Shown: positions 1 through 7,859 of the stretch, in pieces
How the letters are laid out: the number at the start of each line of letters is the position of its first letter
How positions within the stretch are numbered: the first letter of the stretch is position 1
Assembly (NCBI GenBank): GCA_031292915.1
Contig: JAUMSH010000084.1
Span: forward strand, 1-55,861
Reading direction: 5' to 3'
DNA length: 55,861 nt
Source of the DNA: Collinsella sp.
GTDB lineage: Bacteria > Actinomycetota > Coriobacteriia > Coriobacteriales > Coriobacteriaceae
Notes under the pieces: generated by a model
Seen by the model: the letters and a program-made list of their open reading frames with translations, nothing else
Database searches by the model: none
Told to the model about the DNA's origin: nothing
Made by a program: the position numbers and the translations under genes

Positions 1-2
1 GG

Positions 3-80
3 AGGCGCCGCGCGCTCGGGCGGCGCGCCAGGGAGATAGTGGACGAGATAGTCGAGAAGCGCGGCCTCAAGAAGGAGTAA
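3..80 (+). CDS. Partial C-terminus of unidentified protein
   Basis: An open frame enters from the left edge and stops with TAA at 78-80, giving about 25 residues that are rich in Arg at first and end in EIVEKRGLKKE. A charged, helical tail is all that can be seen, and I do not recognise the family. The identical sequence lies on the minus strand at the right edge, so the same gene end is present twice. Being repeated it could belong to a mobile or duplicated gene, but nothing here proves that. Confidence 0.4.
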   Translation, partial: RRRALGRRAREIVDEIVEKRGLKKE

Positions 81-115
81 CATCGGGGCTTGCAGCGACG
101 GACCTCAGGACACTC

Positions 116-140
116 TTACACCACGTCTGCGCGCGCCACC
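116..140 (-). pseudogene. Detached copy of folD 3' end
   Basis: On the minus strand these bases encode VARADVV and a stop, identical to the last codons of folD at the other end of the window. The rest of folD is absent: upstream on that strand the sequence becomes unrelated at position 141. It is therefore a remnant created by the terminal inverted repeat, not a gene. Confidence 0.7.
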
Positions 141-268
141 AGGCAGACAGCGTAGGGTGGGTGCATTGGGGTGCTTGGTACATCAAAACGGGGACCCCAC
201 GTGCCGTATACTCTGGCTGGATGTGAAAGCGGCTTGACGCGTTGCCAGGCGTAGGGGAGGGTGCCTCG

Positions 269-1030
269 ATGAGCGTATTCGAAATTGTGTTTAGTCCGAC
301 GGGTGGAACGCAGAAGGTGTCTGGCCTTGTGGCCGGGGCACTGGACAAGAATACCGTTACCGTCGATCTGACCGTTAGCGGGCTAGATTTCAGCGCTGTC
401 TCGATGACCGAGGACGACGTGGCCGTAATCTCTGTGCCGGCGTATGCCGGTAGAATCCCGGCTGTGGTGGCTGACCGGTTGGGCATGGTGCGCGGCAACG
501 GGGCTCGGGCTGTTTTGGTTTGCGTATACGGAAACCGCGCGTTTGAGGACACGCTCGTAGAGCTGGAGGACGTTGCGAAGCATGCGGGATTCCGGGTGAT
601 CGCGGCAGTTGCAGCCATTGCAGAACATTCCATTGCACGACAGTTTGCTGCCGGTCGTCCGGATGCGCAGGATGCGGCGCAGCTCGCAGAGTTTGCGCAG
701 CAAATTCAGCAAAAGCTGTTGGCTGAGGATACATCCGAGCCCTCTATTCCCGGCAATCGTCCTTATAAACAAGCCGGAGGTCACCGCATGGCACCCGAGG
801 CAACAGAGGATTGCGTCTCCTGCGGTGCATGCGCCGCGGCGTGCCCCGTTTGTGCTATCGACAAGGGTGACCCCAAACGAGCAGCTGGCGAGGCGTGCAT
901 CTCCTGCATGCGCTGCATTGCCGTATGTCCGCGAGGCGCTCGTAAGCTTGATCCCAACAAACTATCTGCTGTTTCCCAGATGCTGAGCAAGGTTTGCGTC
1001 GTGCGGAAGGAATGCGAGCTCTTTATCTAG
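269..1030 (+). CDS. EFR1-type flavodoxin/ferredoxin fusion protein
   Basis: A 253-residue protein with a flavodoxin-like N-terminus (SPTGGT near residue 9, resembling the FMN phosphate-binding loop) and a C-terminal two-cluster ferredoxin domain (CVSCGACAAACP near residue 182 and CISCMRCIAVCP near 210). The arrangement fits the EFR1 family, presumed cytoplasmic electron carriers that couple FMN to two [4Fe-4S] clusters. ATG 269 is chosen because the purine-rich AGGGGAGGG lies about 6 bases upstream; a start at 242 would put that site inside the gene. It lies upstream of the hydrogenase genes but is separated from them by a 316-bp repeat-rich gap, so it probably has its own transcript. Physiological partner unknown. 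Confidence 0.88.
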   Translation: MSVFEIVFSPTGGTQKVSGLVAGALDKNTVTVDLTVSGLDFSAVSMTEDDVAVISVPAYAGRIPAVVADRLGMVRGNGARAVLVCVYGNRAFEDTLVELEDVAKHAGFRVIAAVAAIAEHSIARQFAAGRPDAQDAAQLAEFAQQIQQKLLAEDTSEPSIPGNRPYKQAGGHRMAPEATEDCVSCGACAAACPVCAIDKGDPKRAAGEACISCMRCIAVCPRGARKLDPNKLSAVSQMLSKVCVVRKECELFI

Positions 1031-1042
1031 CGCATACGAAAT

Positions 1043-1107
1043 TGGTGCAATGGGACCAGGTTAATCTGCACCAACCTGGTGCAAACAAACCTGTCCCCAA
1101 TGCACCA
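1043..1107. repeat. Composite intergenic palindrome (type A)
   Basis: Arms at 1043-1062 and 1088-1107 pair at 17 of 20 positions. A second perfect hairpin (TGCACCA/TGGTGCA, 1067-1083) sits inside, so the heptamer TGGTGCA occurs four times in alternating orientation. No T-run follows, so it is not a classical terminator. The right arm contains a GTCCCC (GGGGAC) core that also occurs in other intergenic repeats of this window. Confidence 0.75.
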
Positions 1108-1346
1108 GAGTGAGGAGTGTCCCCGAGTGCCGGCAGAAAAGGAACGTCCCTAAGTACCGCATTGTGGGTAACGCGTTTTATCAAATATGGCATTTATCTG
1201 CGGTAATGTTCTATTTCACCGCTGAGGACGACGTTTCATACCGCCTGCCGAACCGTGTTGCTGCCAAACAACTTTATAGGTCAGTGTGTTGCGTGTAGCA
1301 ACTTCGCTCGGCTTCGCCTCCGGGCTGCCATGTGAGAGGGGATCTT
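1108..1346. other. Intergenic region with half of a type B repeat
   Basis: No convincing gene is seen. Positions 1129-1159 repeat, with few changes, one arm and the loop of the palindrome at 7860-7917 (shared core GGAACGTCCCTAAGT). A short GTTGC/GCAAC hairpin lies at 1288-1302. The promoter of the hydrogenase operon is expected here, but I could not place boxes with confidence. Confidence 0.5.
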
Positions 1347-3179
1347 ATGGCTCGACTGCATGTAATGGAACGCAGCCACGCTCAGGCCGTCATGGACGAC
1401 CTGCACGATGCGCTCGGACGTCGTCTGGCGGTGAGCTCGCTCGCCCCGTGCCCCGTTGAGTTTACGGCAGCGCTCGTCAACCTGTGCTCCACCCAGAGCT
1501 GCGGCAAGTGCACGCCCTGCCGCGTGGGCCTAAGCGCGCTGAGCGACCTGCTTGCCGATGTGCTCGAAGGGCGCGCCGACGAGTCCACGCTCAACCTGAT
1601 TGAGCGCACGGCCCGCACCATCTACCTTTCGAGCGACTGCGCCATCGGCTACGAAGCTGGCGCCATGGCGCTCACGGCCATTCGCGGCTTTCGCGACGAC
1701 TTTGAGCACCACATCCGTGAGCACTCCTGCGGCTTTGACCGCGAGGCTCGCGTCCCGTGTGTCTCGGGCTGCCCGGCGCACGTCGACATTCCTGGTTACA
1801 TCTCGCTCGTCGAGGCAGGCCGTTATGCCGACGCCGTCAAGGTCATCCGCAAGAACAACCCGCTGCCGCTCGTTTGCGGCCTGGTGTGCGAACATCCCTG
1901 CGAGATGCACTGCCGCCGCGGCATGGTCGACGATCCCATGAACATCCTTGCCCTTAAGCGTTTTGCCGTTGAGCACAGCGACCTCAACGACCACAGGCCG
2001 CATGTAGTGGACAACACCGGTAAGCGCGTCGCCGTGATCGGCGGCGGCCCGGCCGGCCTTTCCTGTGCCTACTACCTGGCCGTGATGGGCCACAAGGTGA
2101 CCATTTTTGAGCAGCGCCACCACTTGGGCGGCATGCTGCACTACGGCATCCCCAGCTATCGTCTGCCGCGCGAGCGCCTGCAGGCCGAGATCGACTGGAT
2201 CTTGAGCGCCGGCATCGACGTTGAGCTCGATCACTCCGTCAACGGCGAGGAGCTTGCCCGCCTGCGCGACGAGTTCGATGCCGTCTACCTGGCCATCGGT
2301 GCCCACAGCGATAAGAAGCTCGGCCTTCCGGGCGAAGAGGCGCCCGGCGTGGAGTCGGCCGTCAAGATGCTGCGTGCCATCGGTGACGACGAACTGCCCG
2401 ACCTGAGCGGCCAGCGCGTGTGCGTCATCGGCGGCGGCAACGTGGCCATGGACGTGGCGCGCTCCGCCGTGCGCTGCGGCGCCGAAAAGGTAAGCATCGT
2501 CTACCGCCGTCGCATCTGCGATATGACGGCTCAGGACGCCGAAATCGCCGGCGCCCAGGCCGAGGGTTGCGAGGTTCTGGAGCTCACGGCGCCGCTCGCC
2601 ATCGAGACGGGCGAAGATGGTCGCGTGAGCGGCCTGCGCGTGCAACCGCAGATTATCGGCGAGCCTCGCCGTGGGCGTCCGGCCCCGCGTGCCGCAGCCA
2701 CGCCCGAGCGCGTCATTCCCTGCGAGCGCGTGTTTGTGGCCATTGGCCAGGACATCGATTCCAAGCCGTTTGAGGACATGGGCATCGCCTGTAAGTGGGG
2801 TCGCGTCGTTACCGATTCGGACGGCGCCGTGCCCAACTTCGATGGCCTCTTTAGCGGCGGCGACTGCCAGACCGGTCCCGCCACCGTCATCCGTGCCATC
2901 AACGCCGGCCGCGTGGCTTCGGCAAACATCGACCGCTACCTGGGCTTTGACCACAAGATCAAGCTCGACGTGGAGCTGCCGACCGTGCAGTTTAAGGGCA
3001 AGCACGAGTGTGGCCGCTGCGAGCTGGGCGAGCGCGAGGCCGGCGAGCGCATTCACGATTGGAATCTGGTCGAGCAGGGTCTCACCGAGCAGGAGGCGCG
3101 CCAGGAGGCGAGCCGCTGCCTGCGCTGCGACCACTTTGGCTTTGGCGCGTTCCGCGGAGGGAGGAACCTGGAATGGTAG
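1347..3179 (+). CDS. NuoF-type Fe-S domain fused to GltD-like NAD(P)/FAD oxidoreductase
   Basis: The 610-residue product begins with the C-terminal [4Fe-4S] domain of NuoF/HydB proteins (SCGKCTPCRVG near residue 51, final Cys in SSDCAIG near 98) but lacks their NADH/FMN domain. A GltD-like module follows: Cys-rich entry CVSGCPAHVDIPGY near 138, FAD motif GGGPAGLSCAYYLA near 232, NAD(P) motif GGGNVAMDVARS near 362. The tail adds CGRCELG and CLRCDHFG, possibly a further cluster. Known GltD-like subunits pass electrons between NAD(P)H, FAD and Fe-S clusters. ATG 1347 follows GAGAGGGG; a GTG at 1332 is also possible. The stop overlaps the HydA start, so this is probably the pyridine-nucleotide module of the hydrogenase. 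Confidence 0.88.
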   Translation: MARLHVMERSHAQAVMDDLHDALGRRLAVSSLAPCPVEFTAALVNLCSTQSCGKCTPCRVGLSALSDLLADVLEGRADESTLNLIERTARTIYLSSDCAIGYEAGAMALTAIRGFRDDFEHHIREHSCGFDREARVPCVSGCPAHVDIPGYISLVEAGRYADAVKVIRKNNPLPLVCGLVCEHPCEMHCRRGMVDDPMNILALKRFAVEHSDLNDHRPHVVDNTGKRVAVIGGGPAGLSCAYYLAVMGHKVTIFEQRHHLGGMLHYGIPSYRLPRERLQAEIDWILSAGIDVELDHSVNGEELARLRDEFDAVYLAIGAHSDKKLGLPGEEAPGVESAVKMLRAIGDDELPDLSGQRVCVIGGGNVAMDVARSAVRCGAEKVSIVYRRRICDMTAQDAEIAGAQAEGCEVLELTAPLAIETGEDGRVSGLRVQPQIIGEPRRGRPAPRAAATPERVIPCERVFVAIGQDIDSKPFEDMGIACKWGRVVTDSDGAVPNFDGLFSGGDCQTGPATVIRAINAGRVASANIDRYLGFDHKIKLDVELPTVQFKGKHECGRCELGEREAGERIHDWNLVEQGLTEQEARQEASRCLRCDHFGFGAFRGGRNLEW

Positions 3180-4984
3180 AGCTCAACAAAACCACCGTCG
3201 GCGACAACAGCGAAAACGGAGCGCACAACATGGTCAAGCTCACTATCGATAATTGCGAGGTCGTGGTGCCCGAGCACACCACGATCCTGGACGCGGCCAA
3301 GTCCGTCGGTATCCAGATTCCCACCCTGTGCTACCTGCGCGATCTAAACGAGATCGGCGGCTGCCGCGTGTGCGTGGTCGAGGTTGAGGGCTGCGACCAG
3401 CTGGTTGCCGCCTGCAACAACTACGTGCTCGACGGCATGGTGGTCCACACCAACAGCCCCAAGGCCCGCGAGGCGCGTCGCACCAACGTGCAGCTGCTAC
3501 TGTCCCAACACGACTCGCGCTGTACGAGCTGCGTGCGCAGTGGTAACTGCAACCTGCAGACCATCGCCAACGACCTGGGCATCTTCTATCTGCCGTACGA
3601 GCAGCACCTGGCGCGCGAGGGCTGGGATTTCGATTTCCCCATCATCCGCGAAAACGACAAGTGCATTAAATGCATGCGCTGCATCAAGGTGTGCGAGAGC
3701 GTACAGGGCCTAGGGATTTGGGACCTGACCAACCGCGCCACGCATACCGCCGTGGGCACCCGCGGGCGCGTGCCGATCGGCAAGACCGATTGCGTCGCGT
3801 GCGGCCAGTGCATCACGCATTGCCCGACGGGCGCGCTGCGCGAGCGCGACGACACCGAGACCGTGTTTGACGCGCTCGCTAATCCCGACAAGATCGTGCT
3901 GGTGCAGATCGCGCCTGCCGTTCGCAGCGCCTGGGGCGAGGAACTCGGCATTCCGCGCGAGGAGGCAACCGTCGAGCGCCTGGCCTGTGCGCTGCGCCGC
4001 GTGGGCTTTGAGTACGTGTTCGACACCGATTTCTCGGCCGATCTCACCATTATGGAGGAGGGCTCCGAGCTGCTCGAGCGCCTGGGTAAGGCCGCCAAGG
4101 GCGAGGGCGACAGCCGCAGCTGGCCCATGTTCACGAGCTGCTGCCCGGGCTGGGTACGCTTTGTGAAGGCGCGTTACCCCGAGTTTGTCGACAGCCTGTC
4201 CACGTCCAAGTCGCCGCAGCAGATGTTCGGCGCCATCGCCAAGACCTACTACGCCAAGGTGCTGGGCGTGGAGCCCGAGCGCCTGTTTGTGGTGTCCGTG
4301 ATGCCGTGCACGGCCAAGAAGGCCGAGTGCGCGCTGCCGAGCATGGTGGGCGAGGACGGCACGCCCGATGTGGACGTTGCGCTGACGGTGCGCGAGATGG
4401 TGCGCATGGTCCGCGCGAGCCACGTGAGCGTGGATACGCTAGTTGAGGAGCCGCTCGATACGCCGCTGGGCTTTGGCACGGGTGCGGGTGTGATTTTTGG
4501 CGCCACGGGCGGCGTGATGGAGGCCGCCGTGCGCTCGGCCTATTACCTGGTGACGGGCAAGAACCCCGACGCCGACTTCTTTACCGACACGCGCGGACTC
4601 GACGGCTGGAAGGAAGCCGCGGCCGATATCGAGGGCACCAAGGTGCGCGTCGCCGTGGCACACGGGCTGGGCAACGCTGCCCGTCTGCTCGACGCGATTC
4701 GCGACGGCCGCGTGAGCTATGACTTCGTTGAGGTTATGGCATGCCCGGGCGGCTGCGTCGGTGGCGGCGGTCAGCCCATCCACGACGGCTGCGAGCTGGC
4801 GGCCGAGCGCGGCCAGGTGCTGTGGGGCCTGGATGCGAAGGCGGACATTCGCTTCTCGCACGAGAATCCCGACGTTCAGGCGTGCTATCGCGAGTTCTTG
4901 GGTGCGCCGCTTTCGCCGCTGGCCGAGGAGCTGCTGCATACCGACCATCACGCCTGGTCGATGCCCAACGAGGGGGCGTGCTAG
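3173..4984 (+). CDS. hydA: [FeFe]-hydrogenase catalytic subunit
   Basis: A 603-residue cytoplasmic [FeFe]-hydrogenase that interconverts protons and H2. In order: plant-type [2Fe-2S] domain (Cys from residue 53), His-ligated cluster segment HDSRCTSCVRSGNC near 113, two [4Fe-4S] motifs (CIKCMRCIKVC near 164, CVACGQCITHCP near 209), then the three H-cluster signatures TSCCPGW (about 321), MPCTAKKAE (about 377) and MACPGGCVGGGGQP (about 522). All H-cluster cysteines are present. ATG 3173 overlaps the upstream stop by 7 bases and follows GGAGGGAGG; an internal ATG at 3230 just before the 2Fe-2S domain is an alternative. The hydEFG maturation genes are not in the window. Electrons probably arrive from the fusion protein encoded upstream. 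Confidence 0.95.
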   Translation: MVELNKTTVGDNSENGAHNMVKLTIDNCEVVVPEHTTILDAAKSVGIQIPTLCYLRDLNEIGGCRVCVVEVEGCDQLVAACNNYVLDGMVVHTNSPKAREARRTNVQLLLSQHDSRCTSCVRSGNCNLQTIANDLGIFYLPYEQHLAREGWDFDFPIIRENDKCIKCMRCIKVCESVQGLGIWDLTNRATHTAVGTRGRVPIGKTDCVACGQCITHCPTGALRERDDTETVFDALANPDKIVLVQIAPAVRSAWGEELGIPREEATVERLACALRRVGFEYVFDTDFSADLTIMEEGSELLERLGKAAKGEGDSRSWPMFTSCCPGWVRFVKARYPEFVDSLSTSKSPQQMFGAIAKTYYAKVLGVEPERLFVVSVMPCTAKKAECALPSMVGEDGTPDVDVALTVREMVRMVRASHVSVDTLVEEPLDTPLGFGTGAGVIFGATGGVMEAAVRSAYYLVTGKNPDADFFTDTRGLDGWKEAAADIEGTKVRVAVAHGLGNAARLLDAIRDGRVSYDFVEVMACPGGCVGGGGQPIHDGCELAAERGQVLWGLDAKADIRFSHENPDVQACYREFLGAPLSPLAEELLHTDHHAWSMPNEGAC

Positions 4985-4986
4985 CG

Positions 4987-6045
4987 ATGCGTGCGTTTAA
5001 TGTTGAGCTGTCGCGCCGGGGGTTTTCCTCGGCGCTCGCCGCGGGCGCCCTGTCGCTTGCGCTCGCGGGCTGTGGCGGCGGGGCTGCCAGTGCCGGGTCT
5101 GTCGCGGGCTCGGCTGCCGGGTCTGTCGCTGACGGTGCCGCTGCCGAGCCGGTTGAGGTGCACGTCGCCTCACTCAAGGGTCCGACGTCGATTGGGCTGG
5201 TGCAGTTTATGGACCGGGCGGCCGACGGTGCCACGGACAATGAGTTCGACTTTGCGATCAACGCTGCCGCCGACGAGATTGTGCCCAAGGTCATTCAGGG
5301 CGATATCGATATCGCCCTGGTGCCCGCCAACGTGGCGAGCGTACTCTACAACAAGACTGAGGGTGCGGTGCAGGTCATCGACATCAACACGCTGGGCGTG
5401 CTGAACGTTGTGACGGGCGACGCGAGTGTGGCCTCGTTTGGCGATCTAGCGGGTCATACTGTCTATATGACGGGCAAGGGTACCACGCCGGAGTACGTCA
5501 TGAACTACCTGTTGGAACGCGCGGGCCTGACCGGCCAGGTTACGCTCGAGTTTAAGAGCGAGCCCACCGAGGTGCTGTCGGCCCTGCTTGCCGATCCGTC
5601 TGCCGTGGGCGTGCTGCCGGAGCCGTTCAAGACCGCTGCCATCGCAAAGAGCGAAGGCAAGCTGTCGGCTCCGGTAAGTCTGACCGATGTGTGGGATGAG
5701 CTGGCAGGTGACACGGGTTCGCGCCTGCTGACGGGCGTGACCGTGGTGCGCCGTGCCTTTGCCGAGGAGCATCCCGAGGCCGTGGCGGAATTCCTGAGCT
5801 GCCATGCTGCGAGCGTTGAGGCCGTGAACGCGGCGCCGGCGGACTGGGCTCAGGCCGTGGTCGATGCGGGTATCGTGGATAACGCCGCGATTGCTGAAAA
5901 GGCGATTCCCGGGTGCATGCTCGTGTGCCAGACGGGGAAGGATATGAAGGCGGCGCTCGGTGGGTACCTGCAGGTGCTGGCCGATGCGGACGCGAGCGCC
6001 GTGGGCGGCAAGCTCCCGGCTGATGATTTCTATTACATGGAGTAG
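4987..6045 (+). CDS. ABC transporter substrate-binding lipoprotein (NMT1/SsuA-like)
   Basis: This 352-residue protein starts 2 bases after the hydrogenase stop. Its signal sequence combines a twin-arginine (SRRGFSS, residues 9-15) with a lipobox LALAGC ending at Cys29, so Tat export of a lipoprotein is likely. The mature part resembles NMT1/THI5 or SsuA-type periplasmic-binding proteins (for example GDIDIALVPANVASVLY and VYMTGKGTTPEYVMNYLL), a group that binds thiamine precursors, nitrate, sulfonates and other small molecules. The substrate cannot be read from sequence. It directly precedes its permease-ATPase partner, and its position behind hydA suggests co-transcription. Confidence 0.88.
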   Translation: MRAFNVELSRRGFSSALAAGALSLALAGCGGGAASAGSVAGSAAGSVADGAAAEPVEVHVASLKGPTSIGLVQFMDRAADGATDNEFDFAINAAADEIVPKVIQGDIDIALVPANVASVLYNKTEGAVQVIDINTLGVLNVVTGDASVASFGDLAGHTVYMTGKGTTPEYVMNYLLERAGLTGQVTLEFKSEPTEVLSALLADPSAVGVLPEPFKTAAIAKSEGKLSAPVSLTDVWDELAGDTGSRLLTGVTVVRRAFAEEHPEAVAEFLSCHAASVEAVNAAPADWAQAVVDAGIVDNAAIAEKAIPGCMLVCQTGKDMKAALGGYLQVLADADASAVGGKLPADDFYYME

Positions 6046-6048
6046 CCC

Positions 6049-7428
6049 GTGCGTGCGTTTGCTCGACAAATGACAGAGCGTATGAAGGCGGCAACGGCAG
6101 CAGGTGCCGTTGCCGCCTTTTGGCTTGCCGTGTGGGTCTTTGCAGCAGCACTGGTGGCGCAGCCGTTGATTTTGCCGGGGCCAGGCACTGTTGCGATGGC
6201 GTTGCTGCGGCTAGTATGCGATGCCGGTACGTGGGCGATTCTGGTGGACTCAGGCGCGCGAATCTTGGGTGGGCTGGCGCTAGCCGCGGCGTGCGGCGGC
6301 GTGATGGCGGGAGCCTCGGTGCGGTCGCTGACGTTTGCCCGCTTGGTGGCGCCGGCGCTTTCGTTTGTTAAGGCGACGCCGGTTGCCTGCGTGGTGGTCC
6401 TGCTGCTCATTTGGTTGGGGTCGGCGCGTGTGAGCGTCGCGGCGGTCTTTTTGATGGCACTGCCGGGCGTGTATTTTTCGCTGGTCGAGGGCTTGGCGCA
6501 AGTGGATAAGCCGCTGGAGCAGATGTTTCGTCTGCATGGCGTGCGGGGTTGGCGTCTGTTTTGTGCCCACACCTGGCGCGAAGTCCTGCCGTTTGTGCTT
6601 TCGTGTTCCCGCGCCGTGATTGGCATGAGCTGGAAGGCCGGCGTGGCGGCGGAGCTCATCGGCATGGCGACGGGCACCGTGGGCGAGCGCATCTATCAGG
6701 CGAAGCTGCTCATCGAGACGGCTGATCTGCTGGCGTGGACCGTACTGGTCGTTGCCGCCTCGTGGGCGTGTGAGCGCGTGCTGGTGTGGCTGCTGCGGGC
6801 TTCGGGGCCCGTGGCGTGGCGCGCGGCCGTGCGGGCACATGGGCATGGACTGCGCGGGCGTGCGTGCGGCTCTGCTGGCGGCGGGGCTGCTGCGGAGCTT
6901 GCGCTCGCCGTGGGCGACCGGGCGCCCTGGTCGCCGGCGCTCGACGGACTGGTGCTTCATGTGCCCGCCGGTGGACGCACCTGTGTGATGGGCGCTTCGG
7001 GCGTGGGCAAGTCGACGTTGCTTGCGCTGGTGGCGGGGGAGTGCGCACCGTGCTCCATGGTGTTTCAGGACGTGCGCCTGGTAGAGGGCGCCTCGGCTTT
7101 GGATAACGTGCTGGTGTGTGCCGACGCGCGCGTGGACGCCTCGAGTACCGCAGCCCTGTTGCGCCTGCTGGTGCCGGGGATCGATGTGCATGCCCGCGTG
7201 GCCGAGCTCTCGGGCGGGCAGCGCCGTCGCGTCGAGATTGCCCGAGCCCTGCTGTGTCCGGGCGACGCGGTGATTCTGGACGAGCCCTTTACCGGTCTGG
7301 ATACCGCTGCGCGCGACGCATGCGCCGAGGTCGTGCTCGACTTGCTCGACGGCCGCATGCTGTTGCTTGCCACGCACGATGCCGCTGACGCTCGGGCCCT
7401 CAATATCTCGGACATCATCACGCTCTAA
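6049..7428 (+). CDS. ABC transporter permease-ATPase fusion
   Basis: A single 459-residue chain joins a BPD-type inner-membrane permease (several hydrophobic segments between residues 15 and 245) to an ABC ATPase. The ATPase has Walker A GASGVGKST near 314, the Q-loop in SMVFQDVRL, signature LSGGQRRR near 387, Walker B VILDEP near 409 and the switch His in LLATHDAAD. The ATPase part, under 190 residues, is shorter than the 230-250 usual for stand-alone proteins, and the join is a low-complexity Gly/Ala/Arg stretch around 270-285. Normally these are two genes. GTG 6049 is chosen because GGAG at 6039-6042 lies 6 bases upstream; ATG 6070 has no ribosome site. Works with the lipoprotein 3 bases upstream. 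Confidence 0.85.
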   Translation: MRAFARQMTERMKAATAAGAVAAFWLAVWVFAAALVAQPLILPGPGTVAMALLRLVCDAGTWAILVDSGARILGGLALAAACGGVMAGASVRSLTFARLVAPALSFVKATPVACVVVLLLIWLGSARVSVAAVFLMALPGVYFSLVEGLAQVDKPLEQMFRLHGVRGWRLFCAHTWREVLPFVLSCSRAVIGMSWKAGVAAELIGMATGTVGERIYQAKLLIETADLLAWTVLVVAASWACERVLVWLLRASGPVAWRAAVRAHGHGLRGRACGSAGGGAAAELALAVGDRAPWSPALDGLVLHVPAGGRTCVMGASGVGKSTLLALVAGECAPCSMVFQDVRLVEGASALDNVLVCADARVDASSTAALLRLLVPGIDVHARVAELSGGQRRRVEIARALLCPGDAVILDEPFTGLDTAARDACAEVVLDLLDGRMLLLATHDAADARALNISDIITL

Positions 7429-7448
7429 AGACTTACTCAGCAACAAAT

Positions 7449-7471
7449 TGATCCGTTTTTCTCCGTCCCCA
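7449..7471 (+). repeat. Half copy of type C palindrome
   Basis: These 23 bases match 23361-23383, the right arm of the long palindrome before addB, with one difference (core CTCCGTCCCCA). No complementary arm follows, so this is a half element. It lies 20 bases behind the ABC fusion gene. Confidence 0.7.
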
Positions 7472-7484
7472 TGGGGCCGGGTAT

Positions 7485-7529
7485 GGTATTCTATCTGTGG
7501 GGTAATACTTAGGAATACCAAGTAATACC
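7485..7529. promoter_or_regulatory. Operator-like inverted repeats upstream of antitoxin gene
   Basis: Two interleaved dyads built from GGTA/TACC half-sites: GGTATTC (7485-7491) with GGAATACC (7512-7519), and GGTAATACTT (7501-7510) with AAGTAATACC (7520-7529). Antitoxin genes are usually autorepressed through such sites. Binding is inferred. Confidence 0.5.
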
Positions 7530-7550
7530 AACGCCGTAGAACAAACTCCA

Positions 7551-7607
7551 GATGCGGGCCAATCGGGTTGCCTTCACAGCCCGTCGCCCAGCCGCGTGGC
7601 CCGCATC
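7551..7607 (+). promoter_or_regulatory. Leader hairpin of antitoxin mRNA
   Basis: An 11-bp perfect stem (GATGCGGGCCA at 7551-7561 with its complement at 7597-7607) encloses a second CGGG/CCCG stem. It ends 35 bases before the antitoxin start and leaves the ribosome site free. Function unknown. Confidence 0.5.
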
Positions 7608-7642
7608 CATCCGCACCACCGTCGTTTCAAAAAGGAAGCGCC

Positions 7643-7846
7643 ATGGCAGAACACATGACCCCGGTTGTCGCGAAGGTCTTGCCCGAGGAAAAGGCGGCCT
7701 TCGCGGCGGCAACCCAGCTCGTGGGCACCACGCCGTCCAACGCCATCCGCATGTTCATCGCCGCCTTCAATCGCTGCGGCACCTTTCCGTTCGACATTTC
7801 GCCCAACGGGGCCTTTGGCGCTGCGCCCGATTCTCATCAACAATGA
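7643..7846 (+). CDS. RelB/DinJ-like antitoxin, orphan
   Basis: A 67-residue protein resembling the RelB/DinJ antitoxin family: an N-terminal ribbon-helix-helix-like part (AKVLPEEKAAFAAATQLVGTTPSNAIRMFIAAF), in which the TTPSNAIRMF segment is the typical second helix, then a short tail. Family members bind DNA as dimers and neutralise a RelE/YafQ RNase. The ATG at 7643 follows AAAGGAAG. No toxin ORF lies on either side: upstream is the ABC transporter and downstream, after a large palindrome, a CPBP protease. It may be an orphan antitoxin, a repressor taken over for other use, or one acting on a toxin encoded elsewhere. Confidence 0.72.
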   Translation: MAEHMTPVVAKVLPEEKAAFAAATQLVGTTPSNAIRMFIAAFNRCGTFPFDISPNGAFGAAPDSHQQ

Positions 7847-7859
7847 CTGTCCCAAACTG

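Larger units (their letters stand above)
1..140. repeat. Left copy of window-terminal inverted repeat (139 bp or more)
   Basis: Positions 2-140 are the exact reverse complement of 55723-55861; the match stops at 141 (a versus c). The repeat carries the C-terminal codons of an unidentified gene reading in from the left (stop at 78-80), a spacer, and a detached copy of the last folD codons. Since it runs to the window edge, its true length is unknown. It may be a real inverted duplication, the border of an invertible segment, or a k-mer overlap left by an assembler. Confidence 0.95.

Noticed and set aside
1110..1298. 62-codon plus-strand frame before the hydrogenase genes
   Set aside because: It begins within a repeat half-element and shows no family resemblance or ribosome site.
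1530..3134. 534-codon open frame on the minus strand
   Set aside because: It is antisense to the NuoF-GltD fusion; its Ala/Val/His-rich composition is that of a shadow frame in G+C-rich DNA, and the plus strand has clear motifs.
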